33,668 nucleotides of DNA from Chara braunii (taxonomy: Eukaryota > Streptophyta > Charophyceae > Charales > Characeae), in contig BFEA01000218.1 of assembly GCA_003427395.1 (NCBI GenBank), positions 683,793-717,460 of the forward strand, read 5' to 3'. Positions within the stretch are counted from its first letter, which is position 1; each line of letters begins with the position of its first letter. The translations under genes and the position numbers were made by a program. This document shows, piece after piece, positions 1 to 8,150 of this stretch. The notes below the pieces were generated by a model. It was not told the origin of the DNA. It saw only the letters and a program-made list of their open reading frames with translations, and ran no database searches.

Positions 1-69
<69 letters not shown>
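1..69. repeat. (GA)n microsatellite
   Basis: Uninterrupted GA dinucleotide run at the left edge of the window; it probably continues outside. Confidence 0.98.
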
Positions 70-74
<5 letters not shown>

Positions 75-171
75 TGCAGGGTGAGGCAGGGCAGAAGGGG
101 AATGCAGATGGATATGCGTGTGTTCCGTTGCCAGTGGGGGTGGTTGGTTGCGGTGAAGCACATACAAAGAG

Positions 172-195
172 TGAGAGAGAGAGAGAGAGAGAGAG
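172..195. repeat. (GA)12 microsatellite
   Basis: Second perfect GA run, 100 bp after the first. The DNA from here to about 800 shows no feature I can support. It has open frames on both strands but no recognisable protein and no convincing splice-bounded exon. Confidence 0.95.
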
Positions 196-802
196 TTGCA
201 GTCCGTGCCTCCTGATATTCCTTCCCCAGTGGACTGAGTGCAATGACCTGGTGATTTTATCTTTTTTGTGGTTTGACCTTCTTTCTCTCTCCCCAACCTT
301 TTTTGCCCTAAACCGTCACTGCCTCAAATGACCACATGATTTGCGCTCTCATGCAAGGGAGCCGCATGTTGGTCAAATACAGAGGTAGCAGTCTTTTCCA
401 GAAGGAATTGGTAACGGCAAGCCTTCACCATGAGTGAGCTCTTTTGTTAAGGTAACAGCAACAGGCTGTTGCAAAACATAAATGCAGACTTTGCGAGCTA
501 CCAAGGCCTTGTGACGGGATCTTGCTGCATGCCTTGACCATGGCATAATTAACCAAAGCAACAAGCACCTGTCACAATGCAGAAATGCAGGCTCTTGCTG
601 CCTCAGCCGAAGGCAAAACACCTGTGCTGACGCCTGGTTGTCAGGCCAGCGAAGTCGACTCTGGTTTGACAAAAGGCGCTCAGTCGCAGTTGTGTTTTAA
701 CTTTCAAACCACCAATTCGCCTGAGCCATGATTGTTGAATCTCTCTTTCGCCCAGCTCTGAGTGTGTGAGCCAACACCCAGTCAGGCCTGCTGGGGGCAT
801 CT

Positions 803-873
803 GGCTTTTTCGGTCCGCTTGCTGCCGCGGCTTTTGTGGTCCGCTTGCTGCCGGCTTTTTTGGTCCGCTTGCC
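803..873. repeat. 24-26-bp minisatellite, three copies
   Basis: Three imperfect copies of a unit like GGCTTTTTTGGTCCGCTTGC start at 803, 829 and 853. The minus strand stays open across it (lysine/proline/glutamine-rich), but the two spacings differ (26 and 24 bp), so an encoded peptide repeat would not keep its frame. I read it as non-coding. The stretch from 880 to 1400 holds nothing else I can name. Confidence 0.8.
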
Positions 874-1400
874 AAAACTGACCCCTGCCCCTCGTGTGCC
901 CCATTACAATCTCTTTTGAGGGCTGCATGGTGGTTCAAGTTCCCCCGGAGCTTTGTCACGAGCAGGGGCGCTGGTGCACATCGTGGTTGACCTGGCATCG
1001 GCACAATTAAGTATGATTGTCGTACCTGGTGCTTGTTCACAGCTTGGTGGTAACCTTTGGATGTGTTTGCTGTCATGTTGGATCTGCTTGAAGTGCCTAT
1101 TCTTCTCTCTGTTGATGGTTGGGATCTGTGAGGATCCCTCTCTGAAGTCCATTTGCTGTGTCATGGCCTCTACCCATGTCTCGTCCTGTGGCTTGTCAAT
1201 CTGATAGGTGATGTCTTTGCCATGGTCACAGAACCATAGCGTGGGGGGGCATGTTCCTATTAGTTAGTGTCTTTGAAACCTTTGGAATAATACTCGGCGC
1301 GGGAGTCAGCAAAGGGCCACAACATATTCATAATTTTACACAGGCCATTGCTTAGACTCCCATATGCACAAGGCATGTCAACTTCCCCTGTTAACCACCA

Positions 1401-1643
1401 CTATCCCCAATTGCGACCTTGAACCAGGCCAGTATACACGGGGCCTGCAGGCTGGACTGATTGCAGGCCAGAAGCAGTCTTCCATGGCTGGGAAGGGGAT
1501 TCGCAGCTCCTGATGTTTGGCGCTGGATCACTGTCCTTGTTGCTGACACTATTGTCTGCTTCAGTGTTGGGAGAGGCTTCCCATTGCTGAGGTTGGGGAA
1601 CTTCAGGGTCAGGCGACGAACAGGGTGGACGGGGTTGGGGCAA
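1401..1643 (-). CDS. candidate exon of an unknown Ser/Pro-rich protein
   Basis: This minus-strand frame of about 80 codons encodes a Ser/Pro/Gln/Asp-rich stretch (for example SSPDPEVPQPQQWEASPNTE). Its composition resembles a disordered linker more than random sequence. No domain is recognised, no start codon can be defended, and an overlapping minus-strand frame is also open. Moderately GC-rich DNA leaves open frames by chance, so this may be nothing. It is listed because composition and length are above the local background. Confidence 0.22.
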   Translation of the reverse strand: MPQPRPPCSSPDPEVPQPQQWEASPNTEADNSVSNKDSDPAPNIRSCESPSQPWKTASGLQSVQPAGPVYTGLVQGRNWG

Positions 1644-1743
1644 TGATGCAGTCTGTGAGGGCTAACCAAGACGTGTCTGTTGCTTGTGGAAAACTAAATT
1701 CCACCCCCCGCAGGGGCCGAAAGGCTGCAGAGAATCTCTGGAA

Positions 1744-1765
1744 GGCGTCCGCCTTGGCGGACGCC
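1744..1765. other. perfect 10-bp GC-rich inverted repeat
   Basis: GGCGTCCGCC, a 2-nt spacer TT, then GGCGGACGCC: all ten pairs match. In RNA it would form a very stable hairpin. It lies in an unannotated stretch and has no T-run after it, so nothing suggests a terminator. Confidence 0.8.
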
Positions 1766-2007
1766 CCAAGAAAAGGGTGGACGGAGCAGGTTTTGGGAAC
1801 AGTGGTGGTAGGAGTTTCTCTGTTTTAGGTGCGCTCATTCTGAGTGGGGAAGTTGCCATGCCTTGCATGATGCAGTCCAAAAACAAGCAGTGTACGAAAT
1901 GCTGGGACTCTCTATGCCAGGCGCCTGGTAGAAGTGATACCTTGAACCACCACTACCTTTCCCCGAGCAACTTTGCGAATTCGAAGTGTAACATTGCAGG
2001 TGCTCTG

Positions 2008-2095
2008 GAGGCCGGTGCTACCAGTTCAAAAAATGCTGGCGGTGCCCTTTCGAGGCCGGTGCTACCAGTTCAAAAATGGCTGGCGGTGCCCGCCA
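2008..2095. repeat. 44-bp tandem duplication
   Basis: Two adjacent copies (2008-2051 and 2052-2095) both begin GAGGCCGGTGCTACCAGTTC and continue through a run of A and GGCGGTGCC. The copies differ at a few positions. The plus-strand frame is open across it, but 44 is not a multiple of three, so the repeat does not keep a peptide repeat in frame. Confidence 0.88.
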
Positions 2096-2261
2096 AAAGA
2101 AAATAAAAATGCATAAAAATGCCTTGCTGGCTCTTCAAGGAATCTGCCTCGGCGAAAAGTGGTTCAGAGGTTGTGGTGGTTTAACTAACCTCGGACGTGC
2201 TAGTTGAGCTCATCACTGGAATTGCGCTAATTGCCCTAATCCCTTCTAGGTTATGGATGCC

Positions 2262-2408
2262 TTAAACTATCAGTACCTACTGCGCTCTCTGGCCGTTAAC
2301 GTGCCAGGTACTTCGTGGATGAATCGGCCTGCTGCGCGTGTCTCCTGTCATTCGAAACATCGCAGAAAAAAAACAAGCCACGGAGACCTCCAGGTACTGG
2401 TGGTTTAA
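2262..2408. mobile_element. TTAA-bounded MITE, copy 1
   Basis: The 147-bp segment starts TTAAACTATCAGTACCT and ends AGGTACTGGTGGTTTAA, an imperfect terminal inverted repeat of about 17 bp with TTAA at both outer ends. One subterminal block (GCCGTTAACGTGCCA) is shared with the copy at 7993-8150, while the middle has diverged. It contains no ORF. The TTAA ends could be a piggyBac-type target duplication or simply part of the inverted repeat; one sequence cannot decide. Between 2410 and 2880 I see nothing further. Confidence 0.7.
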
Positions 2409-2882
2409 GCAATAGCTGTTATAGCTTTTTCCATCGGGTCCGTATGCACTTTTGAATCAGACCTCTCACCCCTTTGTCGATGCAAACTAATGCGCCGACA
2501 CACAAGGGGGTCACAAGGCAGTGGTGCACTGGTGAGCTGTTGGATCACAAATTTTGATCGTAAGAGTCTGTCAATACACAAGAAGTAGGCGGGCTAAGAC
2601 ATAGCAACAACCCAGGGCTTAGCAAGTTGTGGTTGGGCTAAAGACAGGTCTGGCAAAAAGAAGGGTGGGAATTTGACCACAGCAGTCGCCAGAAGTTGCA
2701 GTGCGATTCAGAGAAACAAGATCTGGAGAGACAGGTGGGACCAGGTCTGGAGATGGTGGTGGTTTGACCACAGACTGATTTTAGGGCTCCTGGGTTCAGT
2801 GGGTCTTTTCAGAATTGGAGAGCCTGCAGTTGACAGCTTTTGTTCTGGTGATGGTTTTCATGGATTCCGAGGTAGCTCGGAA

Positions 2883-2958
2883 GGTGCTTTAGCTCAGGTG
2901 ATGGAGCACCGGTGAGAAATGCTCACTGTGGTGTGAGGTTGCGGATTTAAAGCTTTGA
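2883..2958 (+). repeat. tRNA-like head of duplicated unit, copy 1
   Basis: A box-like TAGCTCAGGTGATGGAGCA is followed about 35 nt later by a degenerate B box-like GGATTTAAAGC. Bases GCTC and GAGC can pair as a D stem. The anticodon arm region forms a 7-bp stem with a 5-nt loop instead of the standard 5+7, and the T stem is broken, so this is a tRNA-derived relic and not a working tRNA gene. Confidence 0.5.
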
Positions 2959-3172
2959 GCTGCAATTTGGTGCATATCCTGCAATTTGGTGCATGGACAA
3001 TGGAGGGCGTCGATCAACGTACCATGCACACATCGGGGTTGCTGCATGTTGGGGTGTCGGGATTAGGGGGCCTACGGCGCACCAGCATGGGGCGTTCGGG
3101 CGTGGTTATCTTTAGTGCTGTGCAGTGGAGAATGCCTATGGATGATAGGCTAGGCGGGGGGAGGTGTCCTGA

Positions 3173-3250
3173 GGTGCTTTGGCTCAGTTGGTGGAGCACC
3201 GGTGAGAAATGCTCACTGTGGTGTGAGGTTGCGGGTTTAAATCTTTGAGC
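3173..3250 (+). repeat. tRNA-like head of duplicated unit, copy 2
   Basis: This copy is better preserved than copy 1. TGGCTCAGTTGGTGGAGCA fits an A box with D stem GCTC/GAGC and the GG of the D loop. GCGGGTTTAAATC resembles a T arm with a B box in which the usual C is T. The 3' side of the T stem and the acceptor stem do not pair. It is most likely the pol III promoter region of a tRNA-derived SINE. Confidence 0.52.
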
Positions 3251-3555
3251 CTGCAATTTGGTGCATAGCCTGCGATTTGGTGCATGGACAATGGAGGGCG
3301 TCCATCAACGTACCATTCACACACCAGGGTTGCTACATGTTGGGGTATCGGGATTAGGGGGCCTACGTCGCACCAGCATGGGGCGTCTGGGCGCGGTTAT
3401 CTTTAGTGCTGTGCAGTGGAGACTGCCTATCGATGGTAGGCTAGGCGTCGGGAGGTGTCCTGAGGTGGGGAGCCTTAGGGACCTTCCATGGAAGATGCAA
3501 GTAGTGATCCACCCAGGGGCGGATATAGGGACTTCCTGTTGAGGCCGAGGGGGTT

Positions 3556-4260
3556 ATCGCTGGCGCTATAACCTACCAGTGCGGATAAAGATGACTTAGC
3601 GCACATGGGTCATGATTAGCAAGTGACAATACAAGGCACCTCGGTGCTAGTGCGCACATATCGCTGGCGCTAGAACCTGCCAGTGCGGATAAAGATGACT
3701 TAGCGCACACGGGTCATGATTAGCAAGTGACGATACAATGCACCTTGGTGCTAGTGCGCACAGGTCGTGATTAGAGAAGGGGTGGTACGATGTACCTCTG
3801 TGTGTGGGTCGTGATTAGTGTGCACGGGTCGTGATTAGAGAAGTGACAATATGATGCACCTCGGTGCTAGTGAGCACAGGTTGTGATTAGAGAAGGGATG
3901 GTATGATTTACCTTTGTGTGTGGATCGTGATTAGTGCGCACGGGCCGTGATTAGAGAAGTGACGATACGATGCACCTCGGTGCTAGTGCGCACAGGTGGT
4001 GATTAGAGAAGGGATGGTACGATGTACCTTTGTGTGTGGATCGTGATTAGCACGCACAGGTCGTGATAAGAGAAGTGACAATACAGTGCACCTTGGTGCA
4101 AGTGCGCACAGGTCGTGATTAGAGACGGGTTGGTACGATGTACCTCTGTGTGTGTGTCGTGATTAGCGTGCACAGGTGATTAGCGAAGTGACGATACGAT
4201 GCACCTCTGTGCTAGTGCGCGCAGGTTGTGATTGGGGAAGGGATGGTACAATGTACCTCT
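3556..4260. repeat. 116-bp higher-order minisatellite array
   Basis: The array opens with two 104-bp units (ATCGCTGGCGCTA at 3556 and 3660). It then runs as about 4.6 units of 116 bp, marked by GTGACRATAC at 3727, 3843, 3959, 4075 and 4188; the last interval is 113 because of a 3-bp deletion. Each 116-bp unit is made of two diverged halves of about 58 bp, both carrying GTCGTGATTAGAGAAG but ending differently (GGTACGATGTACCTCTG against GATGCACCTCGGTGCTAG). This is a higher-order repeat. There is no coding signal. Confidence 0.92.
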
Positions 4261-4266
4261 GCGAAT

Positions 4267-4332
4267 GGGTAGGGGTGGGTGGGAACCCATTGTTGTGAAG
4301 GGTAGGGGTGGGTGGGAACCCATTGTTGTGAA
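4267..4332 (+). repeat. 33-bp tandem pair with G-quadruplex motifs
   Basis: Two identical 33-bp units at 4267 and 4300. Each begins GGGTAGGGGTGGGTGGG, four G-runs with loops of 2, 1 and 1 nt, which fits the standard G-quadruplex pattern on the plus strand. Confidence 0.9.
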
Positions 4333-4412
4333 AGTGCCTACCTAGGCAATAGAGAGACCCCAATGGGCAGTTAAAAGTCCCTTATGGGGGAAGGTGAAAG
4401 TCCTCAGCCGAG

Positions 4413-4797
4413 CAATGAACCGTTGTGGCCGCCCCGCTCCCATAGCAAGATCTCCTCCTTGTGATTAAGGTAGTCCTGAGCGATGGGGGTGTAGAGCTTC
4501 GTGGTATAGCGCTTGGGGAGACCAAATAGACTTAGTAGATGCCACACGGTTCAATGAACCGTTGTGGCTTGTGATTAAGGTAGTCCTGAGCGATGGGGTG
4601 TTGAGCTTCGTGGTATAGTGCTTGGGGAGACCAAATAGACTTGTAGATGCCACATAGTTCAATGAACCGTTGTGGCCACCCCGCTCCCATGGCAAGATCT
4701 CGTCCTTGTGATTAAGGCAGTCTTGAGCGATGGGGGTGTTGAGCTTCATGGTATAGCGCTTGGGGAGACCAAATAGACTTGTAGATGCCACACGGGT
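4413..4797. repeat. 139/108-bp tandem repeat, three copies
   Basis: Copies start with CAATGAACCGTTGTGGC at 4413, 4552 and 4660. Copy 2 lacks a 31-bp block (CGCCCCGCTCCCATAG and following) that is present in copies 1 and 3. The minus strand stays open across all three, with a repeated peptide beginning VASTSLFGLPK. The shortened copy and small indels put later copies in other frames, so I do not call a gene. Confidence 0.9.
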
Positions 4798-4931
4798 CAT
4801 ATATGTAGGACAATAGGCCCCTGAGACTATGTTAAATGCGGTCTAGTGGGTCTGGAGTTCCACACGGGTCATATATGTAGGACAATAGGCCCCTGCGGCT
4901 ATGTTAAATGCGGTCTAGCGGGCTGGAGTTC
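4791..4931. repeat. 72-bp tandem duplication
   Basis: CACGGGTCATATATGTAGGA begins at 4791 and again at 4863; both copies run through ATGCGGTCTAG and CTGGAGTTC. It directly follows the 139/108-bp array and shares its last bases. From 4932 to 5540 I see no supported feature. Confidence 0.9.
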
Positions 4932-5540
4932 ATTGTTCACTGAGCCAAGTGTCCTCATCAGTGTAGTAATTACGGGGAGGGGTTGCCCCCAGATGGAGCG
5001 GGTGTGCAGAGTTCGTCTCCCGCCTTGGGAGGGCAATCCTCTACCGAGTGCACTGAGCAGTGGCCTGAGGCTAACAAAGCGGGAATGAAAGTCCCCAAGG
5101 AGTTGTGTGTTTATAGGGAAGGGTGTTAGGGAGTTACAGTGACCTGTCATCCCCAGGCCGGCTGTGCCATAGAAAGCCTGGCCCTGCCACCTGCACCCCT
5201 TTTTCTGAATCAAAAGAAAGAAGAAACAAGAAAGGTCCTTTTCGCTCTTCTGGCCATCGTTTGAGAGGATGTTGTGATCTGGTCTCAGCTCAATGGAAGA
5301 TGGAAATGTGTCTGGGAGGTGAACTTGGGAGAGACTTCAGCGTACGCTCTAGTGAGTCTAGTCATCATCATTTGCAGAATGGATGCAATTAGCTTCGGCG
5401 GCATGGATTTCTTAGGCACCTTTGGCATCCGGGGAACAATAACCCCTGAATAGCCCGCAGTATGAATGATGGAACCCGTGGAACATGGACACTCTCGGAC
5501 CCACGAGTCCGTGAGTATGAACACAGGAACCCCTGGGTCA

Positions 5541-5664
5541 AGCATGCAAATGCCGGCTGGTCAGATGAGCATGTGGACCTCTTAAGTTCAGTTGCCAGTC
5601 AAAGCATGCAAATGCCGGCTGGTACAGATGAGCATGGGGACCTATTGGTTCAGTCACCAGTCAA
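5541..5664. repeat. 62-bp tandem duplication
   Basis: AGCATGCAAATGCCGGCTGG starts at 5541 and 5603. Both units continue with CAGATGAGCATG, GACCT and CAGTCAAA, with scattered substitutions. Confidence 0.9.
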
Positions 5665-5871
5665 ACTCGTATGAAATCGCGGGTTCTGAAGGAACCATCC
5701 GACACATACATGGGATAGCATAAAGGTCAGTATGTGTGTCGTATACGTGGTTTCATGGTGGACAATTCATTTTTCATTCATGCATATGGCTCTGTATGCA
5801 TGGAGAGAATGTCCTGGAACGGTGCGACTGTGTCATGCACTGCCAGCACATTGTAACATCCATGTGTATAT

Positions 5872-6193
5872 CATGGTTATGCCAGACCAGGACACCGGAG
5901 CAGTCCGGACGTCTGGCTGGACCTGTGTCTGGAATGGTCCAGACCGTCTCGATTGAAAAAAAACCATTTTTATTGAAAAAAACGGTTTCCCCCCCTACGA
6001 ATTTCGAGATGGTCCTCTGCCAAAAGATTTTTGTATTGCAATGCTGCACAACATATATTGTTTTCAGATTTTTTTGATGTCTTTTGAAGTCGGAACTTTT
6101 GGGGGGGCTCGGGGGATGGATCCTGACACTCTGGACCGGACACCAGACCCACACTGTCTGCACTGCAGTCCAGATGTCCGGATCGTAACCATG
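5872..6193 (-). mobile_element. hAT-like MITE, copy C (GTCCGGA arms)
   Basis: Imperfect terminal inverted repeat: CATGGTTATG at the left, CGTAACCATG at the right. Each arm is packed with GTCCGGA and GTCCAGA motifs in both orientations. The AT-rich core (about 5995-6080) matches the reverse complement of the cores at 9650-9740 and 27660-27750; shared blocks include ACATATATT, TCAGATTTTT and GCAAAAG-like stretches. Left flank is GTGTATAT; right flank starts GTGTGTGTATAT, so an 8-bp target duplication blurred by a GT expansion is possible. No transposase is encoded. Long minus-strand ORFs here are readings of the repeat. Confidence 0.65.
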
Positions 6194-6213
6194 GTGTGTG
6201 TATATACACACAT

Positions 6214-6238
6214 GAGAGAGAGAGAGAGAGAGAGAGAG
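6214..6238. repeat. (GA)12 microsatellite
   Basis: Perfect GA run directly after the CA-rich tail of the MITE arm. Confidence 0.95.
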
Positions 6239-6354
6239 GTATGCACACCAGGAAGCAGGCACACTGACAGGCTTACCTTCTGCATGCATGCGTCCACTGG
6301 AGAGCAAATAGGACAGATTCTGTTTCCCTGACACTGCTGAGGAGGACGTGGCGG

Positions 6355-6702
6355 AGAGGATATCAGCCACGTTAGGGGCTGTTGTTGTAGTTAGGATTTG
6401 GAGATGTGAATGATCTGCATGGTGGGGGGGGGGGGGGGGAGATGGATCCGGACACCAGACGCAGACCGTCTGCACTGCGGTCCCGACGTCCGGATCGTAA
6501 CCATGGTGCATATACACACACGGGGGGGGAAGGTGGGCCTGGATCCAGACACTCTGGACTGGACACCAGACCCAGATTGTCTACACTGCGGTCCAGACAT
6601 CCGGATCGTAACCATGGTGTATATACACACACGGCGAGGATACCAGCCACGTTAGGGGCTGTGGTTGTAGTTAGGATTTGGAGATGTGAATGATCTGCAT
6701 GG
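6355..6702. repeat. 280-bp duplication, second copy truncated
   Basis: CAGCCACGTTAGGGGCTG and the next 50 bp, through GTGAATGATCTGCATGG, occur at 6355-6422 and again at 6635-6702. The offset is 280 bp and the two extra MITE arms lie between them. So the arms were multiplied along with neighbouring non-element DNA. Confidence 0.85.
6424..6439. repeat. poly-G run (16)
   Basis: Sixteen consecutive G on the plus strand, at the border between the 68-bp flank and the first extra MITE arm. Confidence 0.9.
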
Positions 6703-6849
6703 CCCACTGGTCTTCCGTATTTCTGTGTGGTTTTGCTCTTTTGCTGTTCGCAGCCTGAAAGTTCCATGGTGGCACTCCAAGGGCACTTGCTAGGGTGTAA
6801 TTCCTATGGGCTGTCCTTTACAATCACACACATGGGCTTTGGAGGTGCT

Positions 6850-7060
6850 TTATGCAATAGTGCTTCTGGTATGATAGAAATGATACAGAATTCCAGGTGG
6901 CGGCCATGTGGGACTCTCTTGTGCTGCCTGTTTTTCTGGGGCGTCTATGGGAGGACCCGCTGGTATTTTTCGAGGGTGATATTCTTTTGCCTTGTTGGTG
7001 TTGAAAGGCATGGCATCACAGTTGCTCTTTGTTGTTGTTGACCCCCTTCCACTTGAAGGG
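6850..7060 (-). CDS. candidate exon A of an unknown minus-strand gene
   Basis: The minus-strand frame is open for about 70 codons with protein-like composition (NTNKAKEYHPRKIPAGPPID, then a Pro/Gln-rich part). No domain is recognised. It lies downstream, in minus-strand order, of two similar stretches at 7500-7740 and 7750-7990, with a minisatellite between. The three could be exons of one gene or of an old retroelement gag. No start can be chosen; the borders are approximate. Confidence 0.3.
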
Positions 7061-7193
7061 GACCATCGAGTCATCCTCTTATCTTGTGGAAGTGTGTGTT
7101 AGGTTGACGGATGTATACTCATCTCCCACCCAGCCGCAAGTATATGGGACCTATGCATGTTCTTTGAAGTTTGTTTGTGATGTGGGGGGAATT

Positions 7194-7481
7194 GGTGCTG
7201 TTTTGCAAGAAGAGCCCACCCCACACACACACACTTATGGGACCGTCCTAGAGGTCGTGCACGGGTATCCATGGCTGAGTGGGTGTGTGGTGCTGTTTTG
7301 CAAGAAGAGCCCACCCCACACACACGCACACTTATGGGACCTTCCTAGCGGTCGAGCGTGGGTATTTGTGGCTGAGTGGGTGTCTGGTGCTGTTTTGCAA
7401 GAAGAGCCCACCCCACACACACACATTTATGGGACCGTCCTAGTGGTCGTGCTTGGGTATCCATGGCTGAGTGGGTGTAGA
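7194..7481. repeat. 95-97-bp minisatellite, three copies
   Basis: GGTGCTGTTTTGCAAGAAGA starts at 7194, 7289 and 7386; each copy goes on with CCCACCCCACACACAC, TTATGGGACC, a GGTCGTGC-like block and GGCTGAGTGGGTGT. A fragment of the unit (TATATGGGACCTATG) precedes copy 1. The plus strand is open throughout, but period changes of 95 and 97 switch frames, so the openness reflects base composition. Confidence 0.92.
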
Positions 7482-7499
7482 GTGGGTTTTATGGCTGTG

Positions 7500-7740
7500 A
7501 CAGATTAGTTTCTCAGACTTACTACCATTCTGGTCAGCGGTTTGGACCAGGTTCAGACCTGCTAGGATTGCAGGGTTGGTGAAAAGTTGAACACTTTTCT
7601 CAGGGGTATCGCTCACTCCAGGCGATGCGGTGAGTTTAGTCAAATGTGTCCTGGGCAGAGTGTAGCCGTCCTGACGAGTAAGTGAAAGTCTGACTAAACC
7701 GTCTGCCAGTCTCAGCTTTTTTTGTGGAGTTGTGCATAGC
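7500..7740 (-). CDS. candidate exon B of an unknown minus-strand gene
   Basis: The minus-strand frame includes LPRTHLTKLTASPGVSDTPE and LFTNPAILAGLNLVQTADQN, a balanced, protein-like composition. A possible 5' splice site (AATG|GTAGTAAG) lies near the end. The family is not recognised. It is read with exons A and C as one possible gene, on strand, spacing and composition only. Confidence 0.32.
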
Positions 7741-7749
7741 GATCTATGG

Positions 7750-7990
7750 TCAGATGTACACACACACATTTGCACGGCGTAATTCTTTGCCCTGTTTTAG
7801 AGCATGGGCTTTCTCTTTTATGAAGGGATGTCTGTGGGTGGACACAAGTTCTTTCGGGGTGGGAATGTATGTGAGGAGTTTTGGCAATGGTATCTTTGCA
7901 AGGAGGCGGCTCGGAGAGTGTCTGCTGTGGGTGTCATTCCCACAGGTTGCTCTTTTGGAGCACACGGATGAACTGGGGCCTTCTAGGGTG
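7750..7990 (-). CDS. candidate exon C of an unknown minus-strand gene
   Basis: The minus-strand frame is basic and proline-rich (KIPLPKLLTYIPTPKELVST, then KEKAHALKQGKELRRANV). On the minus strand it opens just after the end of the TTAA MITE at 7993-8150, so if this is a gene, the MITE may have landed in it or in an intron next to it. No domain is recognised and no start ATG is favoured. Confidence 0.33.
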
Positions 7991-7992
7991 TT

Positions 7993-8150
7993 TTAAACCA
8001 CCAGTACTTGCTAGAGTCGTGCCCGTTAACGTGCCACAATTTTAGGAAACGTACGGGCTACTACAGGAGCGCACAAATTCATCCGACTAGAACCGTTTCT
8101 ACTCTTTTGTTTTCCGCGGCTGATAGCTGGGCCAAGTCCTGGTGGTTTAA
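7993..8150. mobile_element. TTAA-bounded MITE, copy 2
   Basis: 158 bp. Starts TTAAACCACCAGTACTTG and ends CAAGTCCTGGTGGTTTAA, an 18-bp inverted repeat with one mismatch. Read on the minus strand, its sequence aligns along nearly the whole length with the copy at 27389-27544 (shared GGCCAGCTATC-type block, GAGTAGAAA, GGATGAATTT, AAATTGTGG). It shares CCGTTAACGTGCCA with copy 1. Non-coding. From 8150 to 9000 I see only unrecognised open frames. Confidence 0.82.

Larger units (their letters stand above)
2881..3465. repeat. 291-bp tandem duplication, two copies
   Basis: Copy 1 (2881-3170) and copy 2 (3171 to about 3465) are clearly homologous along their length, with landmarks at 290-291-bp spacing (GGTGCTTT at 2883 and 3173; GCATGGACAA at 2991 and 3282). 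Copy 2 ends where the head motif of a third copy would begin. Each unit starts with a tRNA-like segment followed by an unrelated tail, the layout of a tRNA-derived SINE. Plus-strand frames read through both copies with similar peptides, but that follows from the duplication. Confidence 0.9.
6118..6634. repeat. amplified MITE arm, three copies
   Basis: The right arm of copy C (6118-6211) recurs at 6438-6517 and 6540-6634. Each copy has GGATCC or GGATCCGG-like start, GACACCAGAC, a CTGCACTGCGGTCC-type centre, GTCCGGATCGTAACCATGG and then an alternating GTGTATATACACAC tail. The core and left arm are absent from the two extra copies. Confidence 0.75.

Noticed and set aside
603-1076. 157-codon minus-strand ORF
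   Set aside because: It is rich in repeat-encoded Lys/Pro/Gln from a minisatellite, with no recognisable domain and no splice support.
1684-2106. 140-codon plus-strand ORF
   Set aside because: It crosses a 44-bp tandem duplication that breaks any repeat frame, and shows no motif.
5490-5540. Hammerhead-ribozyme-like string GAGTCCGTGAGTATGAAC
   Set aside because: It recalls the classic stem II, but the CUGAUGA core, the GAAA and a pairing stem I/III are not present.
5774-6517. 247-codon minus-strand ORF
   Set aside because: It lies entirely over MITE copy C and its amplified arm; the peptide merely translates GTCCGGA motifs, CT runs and CACAC tails.
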